DNA of 64,000 nucleotides from Acinetobacter bohemicus ANC 3994 (GCF_000367925.1 NZ_KB849176.1:486191-550190); one strand, 5' to 3'. Shown: positions 15,207 through 25,752, numbered from the stretch's first letter. Notes: generated from the letters alone by a model not told the origin. Program-made: numbers and translations.

Positions 15207-16601
15207 ATGTCAAAAAAAGTTTTAACTCAAGGTATGGGGTTGAATGAAAAAACGACTGTTCAGCTAAAAAAAGCTCAGTTGGTTGCATTCATCCTCGGGA
15301 TATCTATTTCAGCGAGCATTTTTGCTCAGCAGTCCGTGGCATCCAAAAATCAGCAAGATTCAGATTTCAATCAAATATTAATGCGTGTTGAAGTTCATCA
15401 AAACCAAATTCACGCCTTACAAACCCAACAGGACATTGCGACAGCTAAACTGAAACAAAGCCAACTGTGGGCGAATCCAAGTTTATCTGTGCAAAAAACA
15501 GGCTTTAAATCTGATCAGGATCAAGAGCTAGATATTGAGATTAGCCAACCTTTAGATATTTTTGGTCAACGTCGTAGCCGAAAAAATTTAGCAAAAGTTG
15601 AACTCTCTCAAGTCGATTTAAATCAAAAATTATATCAAGCCGAAACCTTATTGGCTGTGAAATATTTATGGTCGCAAGTTCTTGTTTTGCAAGAAGAGCT
15701 TAAAATTAGCAAAACTCAGTTAGCAGACAGTCAAGCAAATGTGGACGCGACACGATTACGCTATCGTGCAGGAAGTGTGTCCAGATTAGATTTGGATCGT
15801 ATTTTAGTTACTCATATTGAAAATCAGCGACGAACACATGAAATGGAGTTGTCCTTAACCACGGTGAAAAGACAATTGGCAAATTTATGGGGGGCAGCTG
15901 AACTTGATCATGATTTGAGAGCGAGTCGTGCGCAATTATGGCCATCTGATACCACCGCCTTTGTGCAACAGGCACTCAATGAAAATTTATTGGCACAAAG
16001 TATTCAACTGCAAAAAGTTAAGCAGCAAGCCAATTTAGCCTATTTAAAGGCACAAGCTAGACCCAATCCGAATGTACTTTTTGGGATTACCAATAGCAAG
16101 CAAGCCGACTTAAACAACAAGGAGAGTCAAATACGGCTAGGGGTTGAAATACCTTTGAATATCTTTGATCGTCAGCAATATGGCATGCAAATCGCCCAAG
16201 CAAAACAAGATTTATTAGATCAGCAACAGCAGTATTACCAACAGCAGAATAAGACTCAACTGGACACTTTATTGCTTGAGCTGAAGGGTCTGAAATGGCA
16301 ATACGACTTGATCAATGAGCAACAAATTCCGCTATCGGAGTCAGTACATCAAAAAACCTTATTGGGTTTTAAGGTGGGTAAATACTCTATTACTGATGTA
16401 CATCAAGCTAGCATTCAGCTTCAGGAACAACGTTTGAACAAAATACAAACGTTAAAACAGGCATGGCAAAAATCTTTGCAAGCTGAAAGTTTAGCCTTGG
16501 GGGTGGATTCAAATGCGATTATGTCGCCCGATGCACTGATGAAAATTAATCAAAATTTATGGCAATCCACAAATGACCTAAACCCAGTGGTAGGAGAATA
16601 A
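15207..16601 (+). CDS. czcC: Outer-membrane channel of the CzcCBA efflux pump
   Basis: A TolC-family outer membrane factor of about 464 aa. It has a signal sequence (hydrophobic LVAFILGISISASIFA) and two repeated OEP halves with LxxLxAxAxxRNPxL-like features (ATAKLKQSQLWANPSLSVQ; AYLKAQARPNPNVLFGI) and long coiled-coil Gln-rich helices. It forms the exit duct for heavy-metal ions. I chose the ATG at 15207, preceded by GGGAC; TTG at 15192 and ATG at 15234 are possible. It lies 2 bp before czcB. Confidence 0.88.
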   Translation: MSKKVLTQGMGLNEKTTVQLKKAQLVAFILGISISASIFAQQSVASKNQQDSDFNQILMRVEVHQNQIHALQTQQDIATAKLKQSQLWANPSLSVQKTGFKSDQDQELDIEISQPLDIFGQRRSRKNLAKVELSQVDLNQKLYQAETLLAVKYLWSQVLVLQEELKISKTQLADSQANVDATRLRYRAGSVSRLDLDRILVTHIENQRRTHEMELSLTTVKRQLANLWGAAELDHDLRASRAQLWPSDTTAFVQQALNENLLAQSIQLQKVKQQANLAYLKAQARPNPNVLFGITNSKQADLNNKESQIRLGVEIPLNIFDRQQYGMQIAQAKQDLLDQQQQYYQQQNKTQLDTLLLELKGLKWQYDLINEQQIPLSESVHQKTLLGFKVGKYSITDVHQASIQLQEQRLNKIQTLKQAWQKSLQAESLALGVDSNAIMSPDALMKINQNLWQSTNDLNPVVGE

Positions 16602-16603
16602 GC

Positions 16604-17827
16604 GTGTCTGTAGATCAAGCAAAAAAACAATGGGTTTGGATTATTGCCATTATCATCGTGAGTACCGTTCTGAGTGCTATTTTATTATTCAGTGGTAAAG
16701 AAAAACCAAGTAAAGCTGCCGATGAAGATGCACATGCAGATGAAGAGCATGGACATGGCGAGACTAAGGAAGCTCATGCTGAAGATGGATCGTTAAACTT
16801 CACATCAAAACAATTGGTTGAGTTTGGTGTGAAATTAGCACCAGTTGAATTGGGTGATGTCGAACAAAAACAGCAATATCCTGCCAGACTTGTGGTGAAT
16901 ACTGACCAACAAGCGCATGTGGAGGCAAGTTTTGCAGGGCGAGTTGAGAGTGTCGCTGTAGCCTTGGGACAGGAAGTGAAAAAAGGACAGGCTTTAGCTA
17001 CGCTTTTTATTCCTGATCTTGTGGATCAACAAGCCAACTTAAGTATTGCTCAGGAGGCTTTAACTTTAGCTTCGCAAGACTACCAAAGAGAAAAACAGCT
17101 TTTCAATCAAGGGATTTCTGCTCGACAGGATTATCAACGCGCATATAACGCCTATCGACAAGCGGAGATTCAAGTTCAGGCCGCACGAAGTCGTTTATCA
17201 GCACTGGGTGCAAGCAGCGGCAGCCAAGGGCGTTATGTGATTAAGGCACCTTTTAATGGGGTGATTACGAAAAAAGATATTGTTGTGGGTGAAAATATTT
17301 CTGCGGATAAGCAATTGTTCATAATTGATCAGCTGGATCAATTATGGGTGGAATTTATTTTACCAAGTGCTGCCAATATTCATGTTCAGCCGAATCAGGA
17401 AATTGAATTTAAATCGTTGCAAACCAATCATCTATTTAAAGCGCGAGTGCAGGCCTTAACAACGGAAGCGGACAGTCAAACAGGACGTTTACAAGTTCGT
17501 GCGAAAGTCTTAACGCCAGCGCAAGAATTACGTCCCAATTTAATGGTGAATGTTTTATTAACAGGTGAAACAACGCAGCAACTGGTATTACGTGTGGCTA
17601 AAGCCGCGATTCAACAGATTGATGCTCAACAGGTCGTATTTGTTGCCAAAAGCGAAAAAGATCAAATTCATCTGACGGCAACACCAGTACAACTTGGCAA
17701 CTATTCCAGTGATGGTCAATGGGTCGAGATTAAATCGGGTTTAACGGAAAAACAGCAATATGTTAGTCAGGGCAGTTTTTTGTTGAAATCGGAAATGGAG
17801 AAGGGAGAGGCTGCACATGCCCATTAA
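16604..17827 (+). CDS. czcB: Periplasmic adaptor of the CzcCBA efflux pump
   Basis: A 407-aa membrane-fusion protein: N-terminal membrane anchor (residues about 10-30), then a His/Asp/Glu-rich metal-binding stretch (DEDAHADEEHGHG), a barrel-sandwich hybrid with a helical hairpin (residues about 95-200), a beta-barrel and a membrane-proximal domain, ending in EAAHAH. It bridges CzcA and CzcC and the His-rich segment suggests metal capture. The start is GTG, supported by TAGGAGAA just upstream. It overlaps czcA by 11 bp. Confidence 0.9.
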   Translation: MSVDQAKKQWVWIIAIIIVSTVLSAILLFSGKEKPSKAADEDAHADEEHGHGETKEAHAEDGSLNFTSKQLVEFGVKLAPVELGDVEQKQQYPARLVVNTDQQAHVEASFAGRVESVAVALGQEVKKGQALATLFIPDLVDQQANLSIAQEALTLASQDYQREKQLFNQGISARQDYQRAYNAYRQAEIQVQAARSRLSALGASSGSQGRYVIKAPFNGVITKKDIVVGENISADKQLFIIDQLDQLWVEFILPSAANIHVQPNQEIEFKSLQTNHLFKARVQALTTEADSQTGRLQVRAKVLTPAQELRPNLMVNVLLTGETTQQLVLRVAKAAIQQIDAQQVVFVAKSEKDQIHLTATPVQLGNYSSDGQWVEIKSGLTEKQQYVSQGSFLLKSEMEKGEAAHAH

Positions 17828-20800
17828 TTCTCAAGACGACCTGTTTCCGAGTAAAGGACTGTTTGATCGAATCATTCAGTTTTCTATTCGCAATGCCATT
17901 TGGGTGATGCTGTTTGTCGTCGCATGGATTGCTATTGGAATATATAGTTATCAAAAACTGACGATAGATGCTGTACCTGACATCACCAATGTACAAGTTC
18001 AAATTAACAGTCAAGCCAATGGTTTTACTGCGCTTGAGGTTGAGCAACGGATTACCTATCCGATTGAAAATGCCATGTCGGGGATGTCCAACCTAGAACA
18101 GACACGGTCAGTTTCTCGTTACGGACTGTCGCAAGTCACCATTATTTTTAAAGATGGCACTGATATCTACTGGGCAAGACAACTGATTAATCAACGTTTG
18201 CAGGAAGCTAAAAATGCTTTACCTGAAAATATTGAACCACAAATGTCACCCATCTCGACCGGTTTGGGGGAAATTTATCAGTGGGTAATCAAAGCAGAAC
18301 CCAATGTCAAAAAGCCAGATGGCACGCCTTATACTGCGATGGATTTAAGGGAAGTCCAAGACTGGATTGTCCGTCCTCAGTTGCAACGGGTTGAAGGGGT
18401 TGCTGAAGTCAATAGTATTGGGGGTTATGAAAAAACCTATATTGTTGCTCCAGATTTAACCCGGTTACAACAGATCCAAATTTCAGTGGCAGAGTTGGAA
18501 CAGGCACTTCAAGATAACAATGGCAATCGCGGTGCAGGTTTTATTGAAGATAATGGGCAACAACTGACTGTACGTGTACCGGGTTTATTGTCGTCTATTC
18601 AAGATATCGAAAATGTCACCATTAGCACCAAAAATGGCTTACCTATTCGGGTCAGTGATGTAGCTTCAGTATCCATTGGTCATGATTTACGTACAGGCGG
18701 TGCGACATATAACGGTGAAGAAACCGTATTGGGTACGGCCATGATGATGATGGGCGAAAATAGTAAGGCCGTCGCTCAAGCGGTAGATCAAAAAGTGCAA
18801 CAAATCCAACAGTCATTACCGAAAGGTGTGGTGATTGAAACCGTTTATGATCGTAGTCATTTGGTGGATAAGGCGATTAAGACGGTTGCCAAAAACCTCG
18901 TCGAAGGTGCCATCCTTGTTATTGTGATCCTGTTTATTTTTCTAGGCAATTTTAGGGCTGCCCTGATTACCGCATGTGTTATTCCACTGTCAATGTTGTT
19001 TACCTTGACAGGCATGGCAGAGCAGAAAATCAGCGCCAATCTGATGAGTTTAGGTGCTTTAGATTTTGGAATTATCGTTGATGGTGCAGTGGTGATTGTA
19101 GAAAACTGTATCCGTCGCTTAGCCGAAGCCCAACAGCATAAAGGTAGAAGATTAACGCGCTCTGAACGTTTTACGGAAGTATTTTTAGCTGCAAAACAAG
19201 CAAGACGTCCGCTTATATTTGGGCAAATCATCATTATGGTGGTGTATTTCCCGATTTTTGCACTTGAAGGCGTTGAAGCGAAAATGTTCCATCCAATGGC
19301 AATGACCGTGGTTCTTGCACTTGTTGGCGCGATTATTTTATCCATTACTTTTGTCCCAGCAGCCATCGCTTTGTTCCTAACAGGCGATGTAAAAGAAACA
19401 GAAAGTCGTTGGATGAGTTCATTAAAAAATGGCTATGCAAAACTTCTAGATCAAGCTTATGCCTTTAAATATGTGGTGGTGACAGCAGCAATCAGTATTT
19501 TGCTCCTTACGGCTGTGATGTCGACGCGTGTGGGAACTGAGTTTTCTCCGACATTGAGTGAAGGTGATTTTGCCCTACAATTACTGCGCGCACCAAGTAC
19601 AGGGATTGAAGAATCGTTAAGAATACAAGAAGGGCTAGAAAAACAGCTCTTAAAAGAATTTCCTGAAATTAAGGCCATTTTTTCTCGTACAGGTACGGCT
19701 GAAGTCGCAACAGATGTGATGCCTCCGAATATTTCCGATAGTGTTGTGTTGTTGAAACCGCATGATCAATGGTCGAATCAAGATGAAACGATTGATGATT
19801 TGCGAGCACGAATGCTGGAGTTCGTAGAGAAAATTCCCGGCAATAACAGTGAATTTTCGCAACCGATTGAACTGCGTTTTAATGAGTTAATTTCGGGAAT
19901 TCGCAGTGATGTCGGCATCAAGATTTTTGGTGATGATATGCAGACGCTGAATCAAGAAGCGGAAAAAATTGCGGAAAAACTGAAAAAAATTGAGGGTGCG
20001 AGCGAAGTTAAAGTGGAACAAACCGATGGTTTACCAGTATTGAATGTCGATATTGATCATGCTTTGGCAGCACAATATGGTTTATCAGTGAAGTCCATAC
20101 AAGATTTAGTGGCGACCAGTATTGGTGGTCAGAATGTCGGGCAAATCTTACAAGGGGATCGACGTTTCGATTTTGTGATTCGGTTAGACGAAAGCATGCG
20201 CACGCCACAACAACTGGCAATGTTACCGATTCAACTGCCAAATGGTGGATTGATTCAACTGCAAGATGTTGCCAAAGTTGAAAATATTTTGGGGATTAGT
20301 CAAGTCAGTCGAGAAAATGGCAAACGCCGTGTTGTGGTCACAGCCAATGTGCGTGACCGTGATTTAGGCTCTTTTGTGCAAGAAATGCAACAAGAGTTGA
20401 AACAACAGGTCTTACCTGCGGGGTATTGGTTGGGTTATGGCGGACAGTTTGAAAATTTAGCTTCAGCAAAAGCCAGAATGCAAATTGTCATTCCTATGGC
20501 ATTCATCATCATTTTTGTTTTACTCATGGCTGTGTTTAACAACGTTAAAGATAGTTTGCTGGTTTTCAGTGGTGTGCCATTTGCATTGTCTGGTGGATTA
20601 ATGGCGTTATGGTTAAGGGATATTCCAATCTCCATGTCAGCAGGTATTGGCTTTATTGCGCTGTCAGGTGTTGCTGTGTTGAATGGTTTAGTCATGCTGA
20701 CGTTTATTAAAGAGTTAAGAGAAAAGTTTGATGTCCATACCGCAACATGGTCAGGGGCAGTTTTACGTTTACGTCCTGTATTAATGACGGCTTGTGTCGC

Positions 20801-20969
20801 TTCTTTGGGCTTTATTCCAATGGCATTGGCGACGGGAACAGGGGCAGAAGTGCAGAGACCTTTAGCAACTGTGGTGATTGGCGGCATTATTTCTTCCACG
20901 TTTCTGACGTTGTTAATTTTACCCGTATTATATCGCTGGTTAAATGAGAGAAAGACTCAGGGTAGTTAA
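17817..20969 (+). CDS. czcA: Heavy-metal RND efflux pump CzcA
   Basis: A 1050-aa inner-membrane proton antiporter of the HME-RND family with 12 expected TM helices and two large periplasmic loops. The TM4 motif DFGIIVDGAVVIVEN (residues about 415-430) is that of the Zn/Co/Cd class (DFGxxxDGAxxxxEN) rather than the Cu/Ag CusA class. Length is normal and the frame is intact. It is the last gene of the czcICBA operon and pumps divalent cations from periplasm or cytosol through CzcBC. No czcRS or cation diffusion facilitator gene adjoins it in this window. Confidence 0.95.
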   Translation: MPINSQDDLFPSKGLFDRIIQFSIRNAIWVMLFVVAWIAIGIYSYQKLTIDAVPDITNVQVQINSQANGFTALEVEQRITYPIENAMSGMSNLEQTRSVSRYGLSQVTIIFKDGTDIYWARQLINQRLQEAKNALPENIEPQMSPISTGLGEIYQWVIKAEPNVKKPDGTPYTAMDLREVQDWIVRPQLQRVEGVAEVNSIGGYEKTYIVAPDLTRLQQIQISVAELEQALQDNNGNRGAGFIEDNGQQLTVRVPGLLSSIQDIENVTISTKNGLPIRVSDVASVSIGHDLRTGGATYNGEETVLGTAMMMMGENSKAVAQAVDQKVQQIQQSLPKGVVIETVYDRSHLVDKAIKTVAKNLVEGAILVIVILFIFLGNFRAALITACVIPLSMLFTLTGMAEQKISANLMSLGALDFGIIVDGAVVIVENCIRRLAEAQQHKGRRLTRSERFTEVFLAAKQARRPLIFGQIIIMVVYFPIFALEGVEAKMFHPMAMTVVLALVGAIILSITFVPAAIALFLTGDVKETESRWMSSLKNGYAKLLDQAYAFKYVVVTAAISILLLTAVMSTRVGTEFSPTLSEGDFALQLLRAPSTGIEESLRIQEGLEKQLLKEFPEIKAIFSRTGTAEVATDVMPPNISDSVVLLKPHDQWSNQDETIDDLRARMLEFVEKIPGNNSEFSQPIELRFNELISGIRSDVGIKIFGDDMQTLNQEAEKIAEKLKKIEGASEVKVEQTDGLPVLNVDIDHALAAQYGLSVKSIQDLVATSIGGQNVGQILQGDRRFDFVIRLDESMRTPQQLAMLPIQLPNGGLIQLQDVAKVENILGISQVSRENGKRRVVVTANVRDRDLGSFVQEMQQELKQQVLPAGYWLGYGGQFENLASAKARMQIVIPMAFIIIFVLLMAVFNNVKDSLLVFSGVPFALSGGLMALWLRDIPISMSAGIGFIALSGVAVLNGLVMLTFIKELREKFDVHTATWSGAVLRLRPVLMTACVASLGFIPMALATGTGAEVQRPLATVVIGGIISSTFLTLLILPVLYRWLNERKTQGS

Positions 20970-21368
20970 CATTTTAAAATGCTAAACCAGTAAAGGGACA
21001 AGCTAAAGCAACTGAGTGCTCAGTATTTTACTTTAGCTTGTTGTCCCATCACGAATGATTCATTTTATTGGATGGGCTATTGAATTTTATTGACGCACTA
21101 TTTTTTGCAGTCATTGTTTTTCAGCAATGCTTTATTCAATTTCAACATTTTTTAATGAATCAGCTGAAAGATTGAATTTCAAATAAATCCCAGATAGTTC
21201 TAAATACATCACATTAAACTCTGTTTCTGTACAATAATTAACTTTAAAAAACAACAAGATAGGTATTAACTTAATTCGTTATTATCTTTTTTAGCTTTAT
21301 AATCTCTAGCTATTATTTACGACATTTTAAACATGATGTCGTTATTTTTTTGTATTGGGGGAATTATT
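20970..21368. other. Intergenic stretch between czcA and the metalloprotease gene
   Basis: The 399 bp hold one large stem-loop (20995-21047) and AT-rich promoter-like sequence for the protease. No further gene is visible. Confidence 0.6.
20995..21047 (+). terminator. Large stem-loop after czcA
   Basis: GGGACAAGCTAAAG pairs with CTTTAGCTTG(TTG)TCCC, and an inner 6-bp hairpin (ACTGAG/CTCAGT) occupies the loop. No T run follows, so it may be a Rho-type end or an mRNA-stabilising structure. Confidence 0.5.
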
Positions 21369-24212
21369 GTGGCTGGACATGCTTTAGCATTCAGAAACGC
21401 GCTATTGACGATATCATTGTCAATAGGGTTAATTGCTTGCGGTGGAGGAGGCGGTGAGGGCGGGGAGTCTGCCAATGATTCATGGACGGAAGTCGCTCCA
21501 CCTTCTGAAAAACCTGAAGATTTAATCAATGCCCGCATCAACACGGCACTAAGCATAGGTAGTGCAGTGAACCTAACGCTACAGGATCAGACGTCCCTGT
21601 TAAAGTGGGCGCTTAATACTGCTGAACATCAGCGCTATTGGCAAAAAAATCTGTTAGGTTCTTTATATTCCGATGCCAATAATAAAGCGATACAGCCTCA
21701 TTTACAATTCACACCGAACGCATCCATTAATATTTATCCGACCGATTTTAGTACCACATTGCCTATTGCTGTTGCTGATGGTACGTGTAACTGGGCGCTC
21801 AGTTTACAAGCCAACAAAGGTTGTGGATTGGGTGTTGCTGCTCAAATAGGTAAAGGACGTGCTTTGGCTTATGGTCAGAACATGTTTACTGGCGTGTTAA
21901 ACAACAATTCTGATTTTACCCAATTCACTGGGGTATTAAATAATAGTTTACGCTGGCTAATTACAGGTAATACGAAGACTGCATTGAATGCATCCCTGAA
22001 TATTGCAGTAAGTGGCTATGACACAAATACTGCAAAACGCTATTTTGAACAACAGCTTGGAACAGCCGTTAATATCTTGAATTGTAATGTCCTCGATCCA
22101 AATAATCTTTGTTGGAAAAATGCAGATCTGATCTTGCTTAGCTCAAATATTGGCTCAGAAAAGTTTGATCGTGCATTAATTCAAGGCTATTTAGATGCAG
22201 GAAAACCTGTCTATTTTCAGGCATCAGGCGATAATGTAAATAGCAATATGGAAAAAGTCTTAGCTGCAATGGGTATGCAAACGAATGGCAACTATTGGCG
22301 TACTAAAGATACGTTATTGTTATCTAAGCCGAAAACTTATCAGCAACGCTGGGATAATATTAATCAGATTGATGCCACCATTAAAACTTTGCAATATTTT
22401 AATTCCCCTGCATCTGTCACTTTAGGTGAGTTAAACACTAGCAATTCAATGATTCAAAGCATAAATGCACTTTCCAGCTCCCTACAGACTTTAAATAATC
22501 AGGGCTTGTCAGCATTTAGTGAAGAAAATAAAAATAGTATTTTAAAAGCATTGGTGCTGATTGCCGATTTGTGGCGTCCATCCGTGAATTACACGGGGTT
22601 AAATATAAACAGTGATCCACTGACCTTTATGCAAACCTATGCTTCAGACGCTTGGCTAGATTACAAACGTAGTCATACAAAGGCTGCTCTGCAAGGCGCT
22701 GGTGACTATATGCCTGTAGCAGCGCAAAATATGCCCGTTAGCAGTGATTGGGAAACCATTACCGTGACGATTCCGCAAACCATTGGCGTAACAGCGATTG
22801 GTCGTGCCAGTATTCCTGCAAAAGCAGTGGATATACAAATTGTGGATGCTCAAGGTGCAAACCTTGCTGTGCAAACCAGTCATATTCGCACTTGGGGCAG
22901 CCCATTTGATGCTGATGGCTATAAACGCCCGCTGCATCCGAACAGTTATGGTGTAAAGCTGAATACAGGCACTGATAACAAGTTTATCAGCCCATTTGGT
23001 GGCCCACTCATGCTGAATTACAACAATGCTACAGCGGGCAGTACCATTACTTTAAAAATTAAAGGCAGTGCAAAATATGCACACTTTGATTTTACCCAGC
23101 CGATTACCGATGCAGATATTGATGCAGCCAAAGCCAGCTTGCAAAGTCGAACTTTTGGCTGGAATACCTTTAAATTTACAGATGGTGAAATTCAGCAAAT
23201 CACTGCTTATGCACTTAAAGCGATTGGCAATACTGCACCACGTGACTACATTGAAAGAATTAAGACCGTTGTTTATAAAAGTAACCATATTGCCAATGGT
23301 TATAACAATATGCCATTGGACAGCAGCACTCAGGACTATTGTAATACTTTAGGCTGGGACTGTACTGGGACGATTCACCGTGCACCGGGTGTTCAGCATT
23401 TTGTTGGCTGGCTCGCTTATTGTGGTTATTTGTGTTCAGGTAATCCATCTGATGGCGCCACTGGTGTGGATACGGGCTGGGGTTGGGTACATGAACTTGG
23501 ACACAATACTGTTCAGGGTGTGCTTACCATGACTTTCCCATCGACAGAGAATGGAAACACCATTGGCTGCGGTACAGAATGTAATAACAATATTTTGGCA
23601 GGCGTAAGTATGCTGCGTAAATATGAAATTTATGGTCTAGACAATAACGGCAATAATTTTAATCACCCTCTGTTATATAGCAATATCCAAGATAATCGTA
23701 ATACGAACTTAAGTGGGGAACTGCTGCGTGCAAAGATGGAAAAACGCTTATGGCAAGGTAATGACAATGCCAAGCAAGCATTTCACATGCAGCTCGCTTA
23801 TAACTATACCAAGTTGCATCAGAGTAAATTACGACCTGATTCGCAAGGTGTATTTGAATTTATGCGCTTACTGAATATTTCGCAACGTCTTTATAATCAG
23901 ATTGATGTGGCGACAGCAACTACAGCAGACAAAAACAAATTAGGTTTAGGTGCATTCACGACGAAAAACTTGAGTCGACCTGACATGATTTATGTACTCA
24001 GCTCAAAAATTATGGGTTATGACTTAAAAGAGATGTTTAAGCTTTATGGTTTGCCTGTAACAGATACTGCACGTGCATCTATTGCCATGCTGAATCTAGC
24101 TGATGCACCATTGAATTTTTATGCTCAACCTTTAAATAGGTCGAACCATTTAGATGAGGGGACTTGGATAACGCTTCCTGCAACGGGTTCAGTTCCAAAC
24201 TATCCTTACTAA
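21369..24212 (+). CDS. ImpA-family (M60-like) metalloprotease lipoprotein
   Basis: A surface-bound zinc protease of about 947 aa. A lipoprotein signal ends at LIAC-GGGGGEGGE, followed by a Gly-rich linker, a long N-terminal region (about 40-480) and an M60-type catalytic part with HELGHNTVQG (about residue 708) as the HExxH motif, preceded by GWGWV. ImpA/M60 enzymes cleave mucin-type glycoproteins. I prefer the GTG at 21369, which has GGGGG 7 nt upstream and gives a standard lipoprotein signal; ATG at 21333 is in frame but adds a second hydrophobic stretch and lacks a ribosome site. Single gene with its own terminator. Confidence 0.85.
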   Translation: MAGHALAFRNALLTISLSIGLIACGGGGGEGGESANDSWTEVAPPSEKPEDLINARINTALSIGSAVNLTLQDQTSLLKWALNTAEHQRYWQKNLLGSLYSDANNKAIQPHLQFTPNASINIYPTDFSTTLPIAVADGTCNWALSLQANKGCGLGVAAQIGKGRALAYGQNMFTGVLNNNSDFTQFTGVLNNSLRWLITGNTKTALNASLNIAVSGYDTNTAKRYFEQQLGTAVNILNCNVLDPNNLCWKNADLILLSSNIGSEKFDRALIQGYLDAGKPVYFQASGDNVNSNMEKVLAAMGMQTNGNYWRTKDTLLLSKPKTYQQRWDNINQIDATIKTLQYFNSPASVTLGELNTSNSMIQSINALSSSLQTLNNQGLSAFSEENKNSILKALVLIADLWRPSVNYTGLNINSDPLTFMQTYASDAWLDYKRSHTKAALQGAGDYMPVAAQNMPVSSDWETITVTIPQTIGVTAIGRASIPAKAVDIQIVDAQGANLAVQTSHIRTWGSPFDADGYKRPLHPNSYGVKLNTGTDNKFISPFGGPLMLNYNNATAGSTITLKIKGSAKYAHFDFTQPITDADIDAAKASLQSRTFGWNTFKFTDGEIQQITAYALKAIGNTAPRDYIERIKTVVYKSNHIANGYNNMPLDSSTQDYCNTLGWDCTGTIHRAPGVQHFVGWLAYCGYLCSGNPSDGATGVDTGWGWVHELGHNTVQGVLTMTFPSTENGNTIGCGTECNNNILAGVSMLRKYEIYGLDNNGNNFNHPLLYSNIQDNRNTNLSGELLRAKMEKRLWQGNDNAKQAFHMQLAYNYTKLHQSKLRPDSQGVFEFMRLLNISQRLYNQIDVATATTADKNKLGLGAFTTKNLSRPDMIYVLSSKIMGYDLKEMFKLYGLPVTDTARASIAMLNLADAPLNFYAQPLNRSNHLDEGTWITLPATGSVPNYPY

Positions 24213-24600
24213 TTATTTTTTCTGAGTAATTTACATAAAAGGTTACTTTCATGTTTGAAAGTAACCTTTTTATTGATCTTAAAAATGTCATGCAGTGAAT
24301 GGTCTATTTAACACTTGAAATGATAGCGACATTGACATAGATAAGACTTTGTTGAAAAACATTTAAATAACTGATAAATAATTGAGAAATTAGGAAGAAT
24401 AAGACAGACTTCATACTCTAGTTATGTCCTAATAAAATAGATGTAAAATATCTCTAGTTCTTAAAAAATATATTTTACAAAGCTTCATAACAGTTTAGTG
24501 TATTCAATAAATGATTTTTATCGTTCGATAAGTTGAATAACATGACTACAAGAAAATTTCATTTGAGTCTGATGTTATTTTTACAGCAAGGAGAAGGTCA
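24213..24600. other. Intergenic stretch before the catalase-like gene
   Basis: The 388 AT-rich bp contain the protease terminator (24237-24271) and presumed promoter sequence for the catalase-like gene, whose ribosome site AAGGAGAAGG is strong. No other gene is visible. Confidence 0.6.
24237..24271 (+). terminator. Terminator after the metalloprotease gene
   Basis: AAAAGGTTACTTTC and GAAAGTAACCTTTTT form a long stem with a 6-nt loop and a T run, 25 bp after the stop. Confidence 0.92.
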
Positions 24601-25752
24601 ATGCCAAATTTTATGCGGCCGATACACTTTAGTTTGCTGTTCACTCTTACACCTTTGATGTTTGCAATTGGTGGTTGTAGTGCTAAGCCAGTTACAAATA
24701 CCACAATCACAACACTGACCAATCCTCATCCTATTGCTTATCCTGATATTGATTCAGGTTTAAGTGAACAGCTATATCCCAATGAAAAGGTGATTGCTGA
24801 ACAGATCGCTGAGGTTATTGAAAAATCTATTCGCAAACAATATGCATTAGGCAGTGCGCGTCGTGATGCACATCCGAAAGCGCATGGTTGTGTACGAGCA
24901 GAGTTCCAAGTGTTAGAAACGCTTCCGAAGAATCTTGCAAAAGGTCTTTTTATTCCCGGTAAAAAATATCAGGCATGGATTCGTTTTTCGAATGGTTCAC
25001 CTGATGCAACGCAGGCAGACATTAAAAAAGATGCACGTGGGATGGCAATCAAAGTTTTAGCTGTATCGGGGGAAAAACACTTAGAGGATGATGTTGCCAC
25101 ACAAGACTTTATTATGATCAATCATCCCGTATTCTTCGTTAATGATCCTAACCGCTATATGTCTTTTATGCAGGATATCAACAGTGATCGTTTCTTTAGA
25201 AAGTTGCATATTCCTTTCGCACTCGGTTCTAAGGGAACGCTGATTGCTTTAAATCTTAGAACACGAATTTCAAACCCACTGCAAACCCGATATTGGTCGA
25301 TGGTTCCCTATCAGTTAGGCATAGGCCCTGATCGTCAGGCGGTAAAGTATTCAGCCAGATCTTGTACAGCAGCAGTAGATGCTATACCAAATCATCCGAA
25401 GCATGATTTTCTTCGAGATGCACTACGAACTAGCCTGCAAAAGGGTGATGCTTGTATGGAGTTTCTGGTGCAGCCTAGAACATCAGGCACATTACTCGTG
25501 GAAGATGCCATGACCGAATGGAAAGAAACGCAAGCTCCTTTTTATCAGGTGGCGACGATTCGTATTCCTCAACAGGTTTTTGATACACCAGATCAGAATA
25601 AATTTTGTGAAAATCTGTCTTTCACACCATGGCATACGTTACCTGAACATAAACCGCTTGGCGTAATAAATAGGATGCGCAAGGTGATTTATGATCGTAT
25701 CAGCCAAGTTCGACATGAGATGAATTCAACCCAAAGACAAGAACCGCAGTAA
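24601..25752 (+). CDS. SrpA-type catalase-fold lipoprotein
   Basis: A 383-aa heme-enzyme-like protein of the catalase-related family. A lipoprotein signal ends at IGGC-SAKP. The catalase fold is seen in HPKAHGCVRAEFQVL (distal His region), WIRFSNGSPDATQADIKKDARGMAIKVL, TQDFIMINHPVFFV and NPLQTRYWSMVPYQLG (proximal Tyr region). It is shorter than true monofunctional catalases, as usual in this group, whose members may act as peroxidases. Lipid anchoring puts it in the envelope. AAGGAGAAGG precedes the start. It is convergent with dsdA. Confidence 0.85.
   Translation: MPNFMRPIHFSLLFTLTPLMFAIGGCSAKPVTNTTITTLTNPHPIAYPDIDSGLSEQLYPNEKVIAEQIAEVIEKSIRKQYALGSARRDAHPKAHGCVRAEFQVLETLPKNLAKGLFIPGKKYQAWIRFSNGSPDATQADIKKDARGMAIKVLAVSGEKHLEDDVATQDFIMINHPVFFVNDPNRYMSFMQDINSDRFFRKLHIPFALGSKGTLIALNLRTRISNPLQTRYWSMVPYQLGIGPDRQAVKYSARSCTAAVDAIPNHPKHDFLRDALRTSLQKGDACMEFLVQPRTSGTLLVEDAMTEWKETQAPFYQVATIRIPQQVFDTPDQNKFCENLSFTPWHTLPEHKPLGVINRMRKVIYDRISQVRHEMNSTQRQEPQ

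Noticed and set aside
18857..19366. 169-codon frame antisense to czcA
   Set aside because: It mirrors a conserved TM region of czcA in another frame; long antisense frames are common there and it has no start signal.
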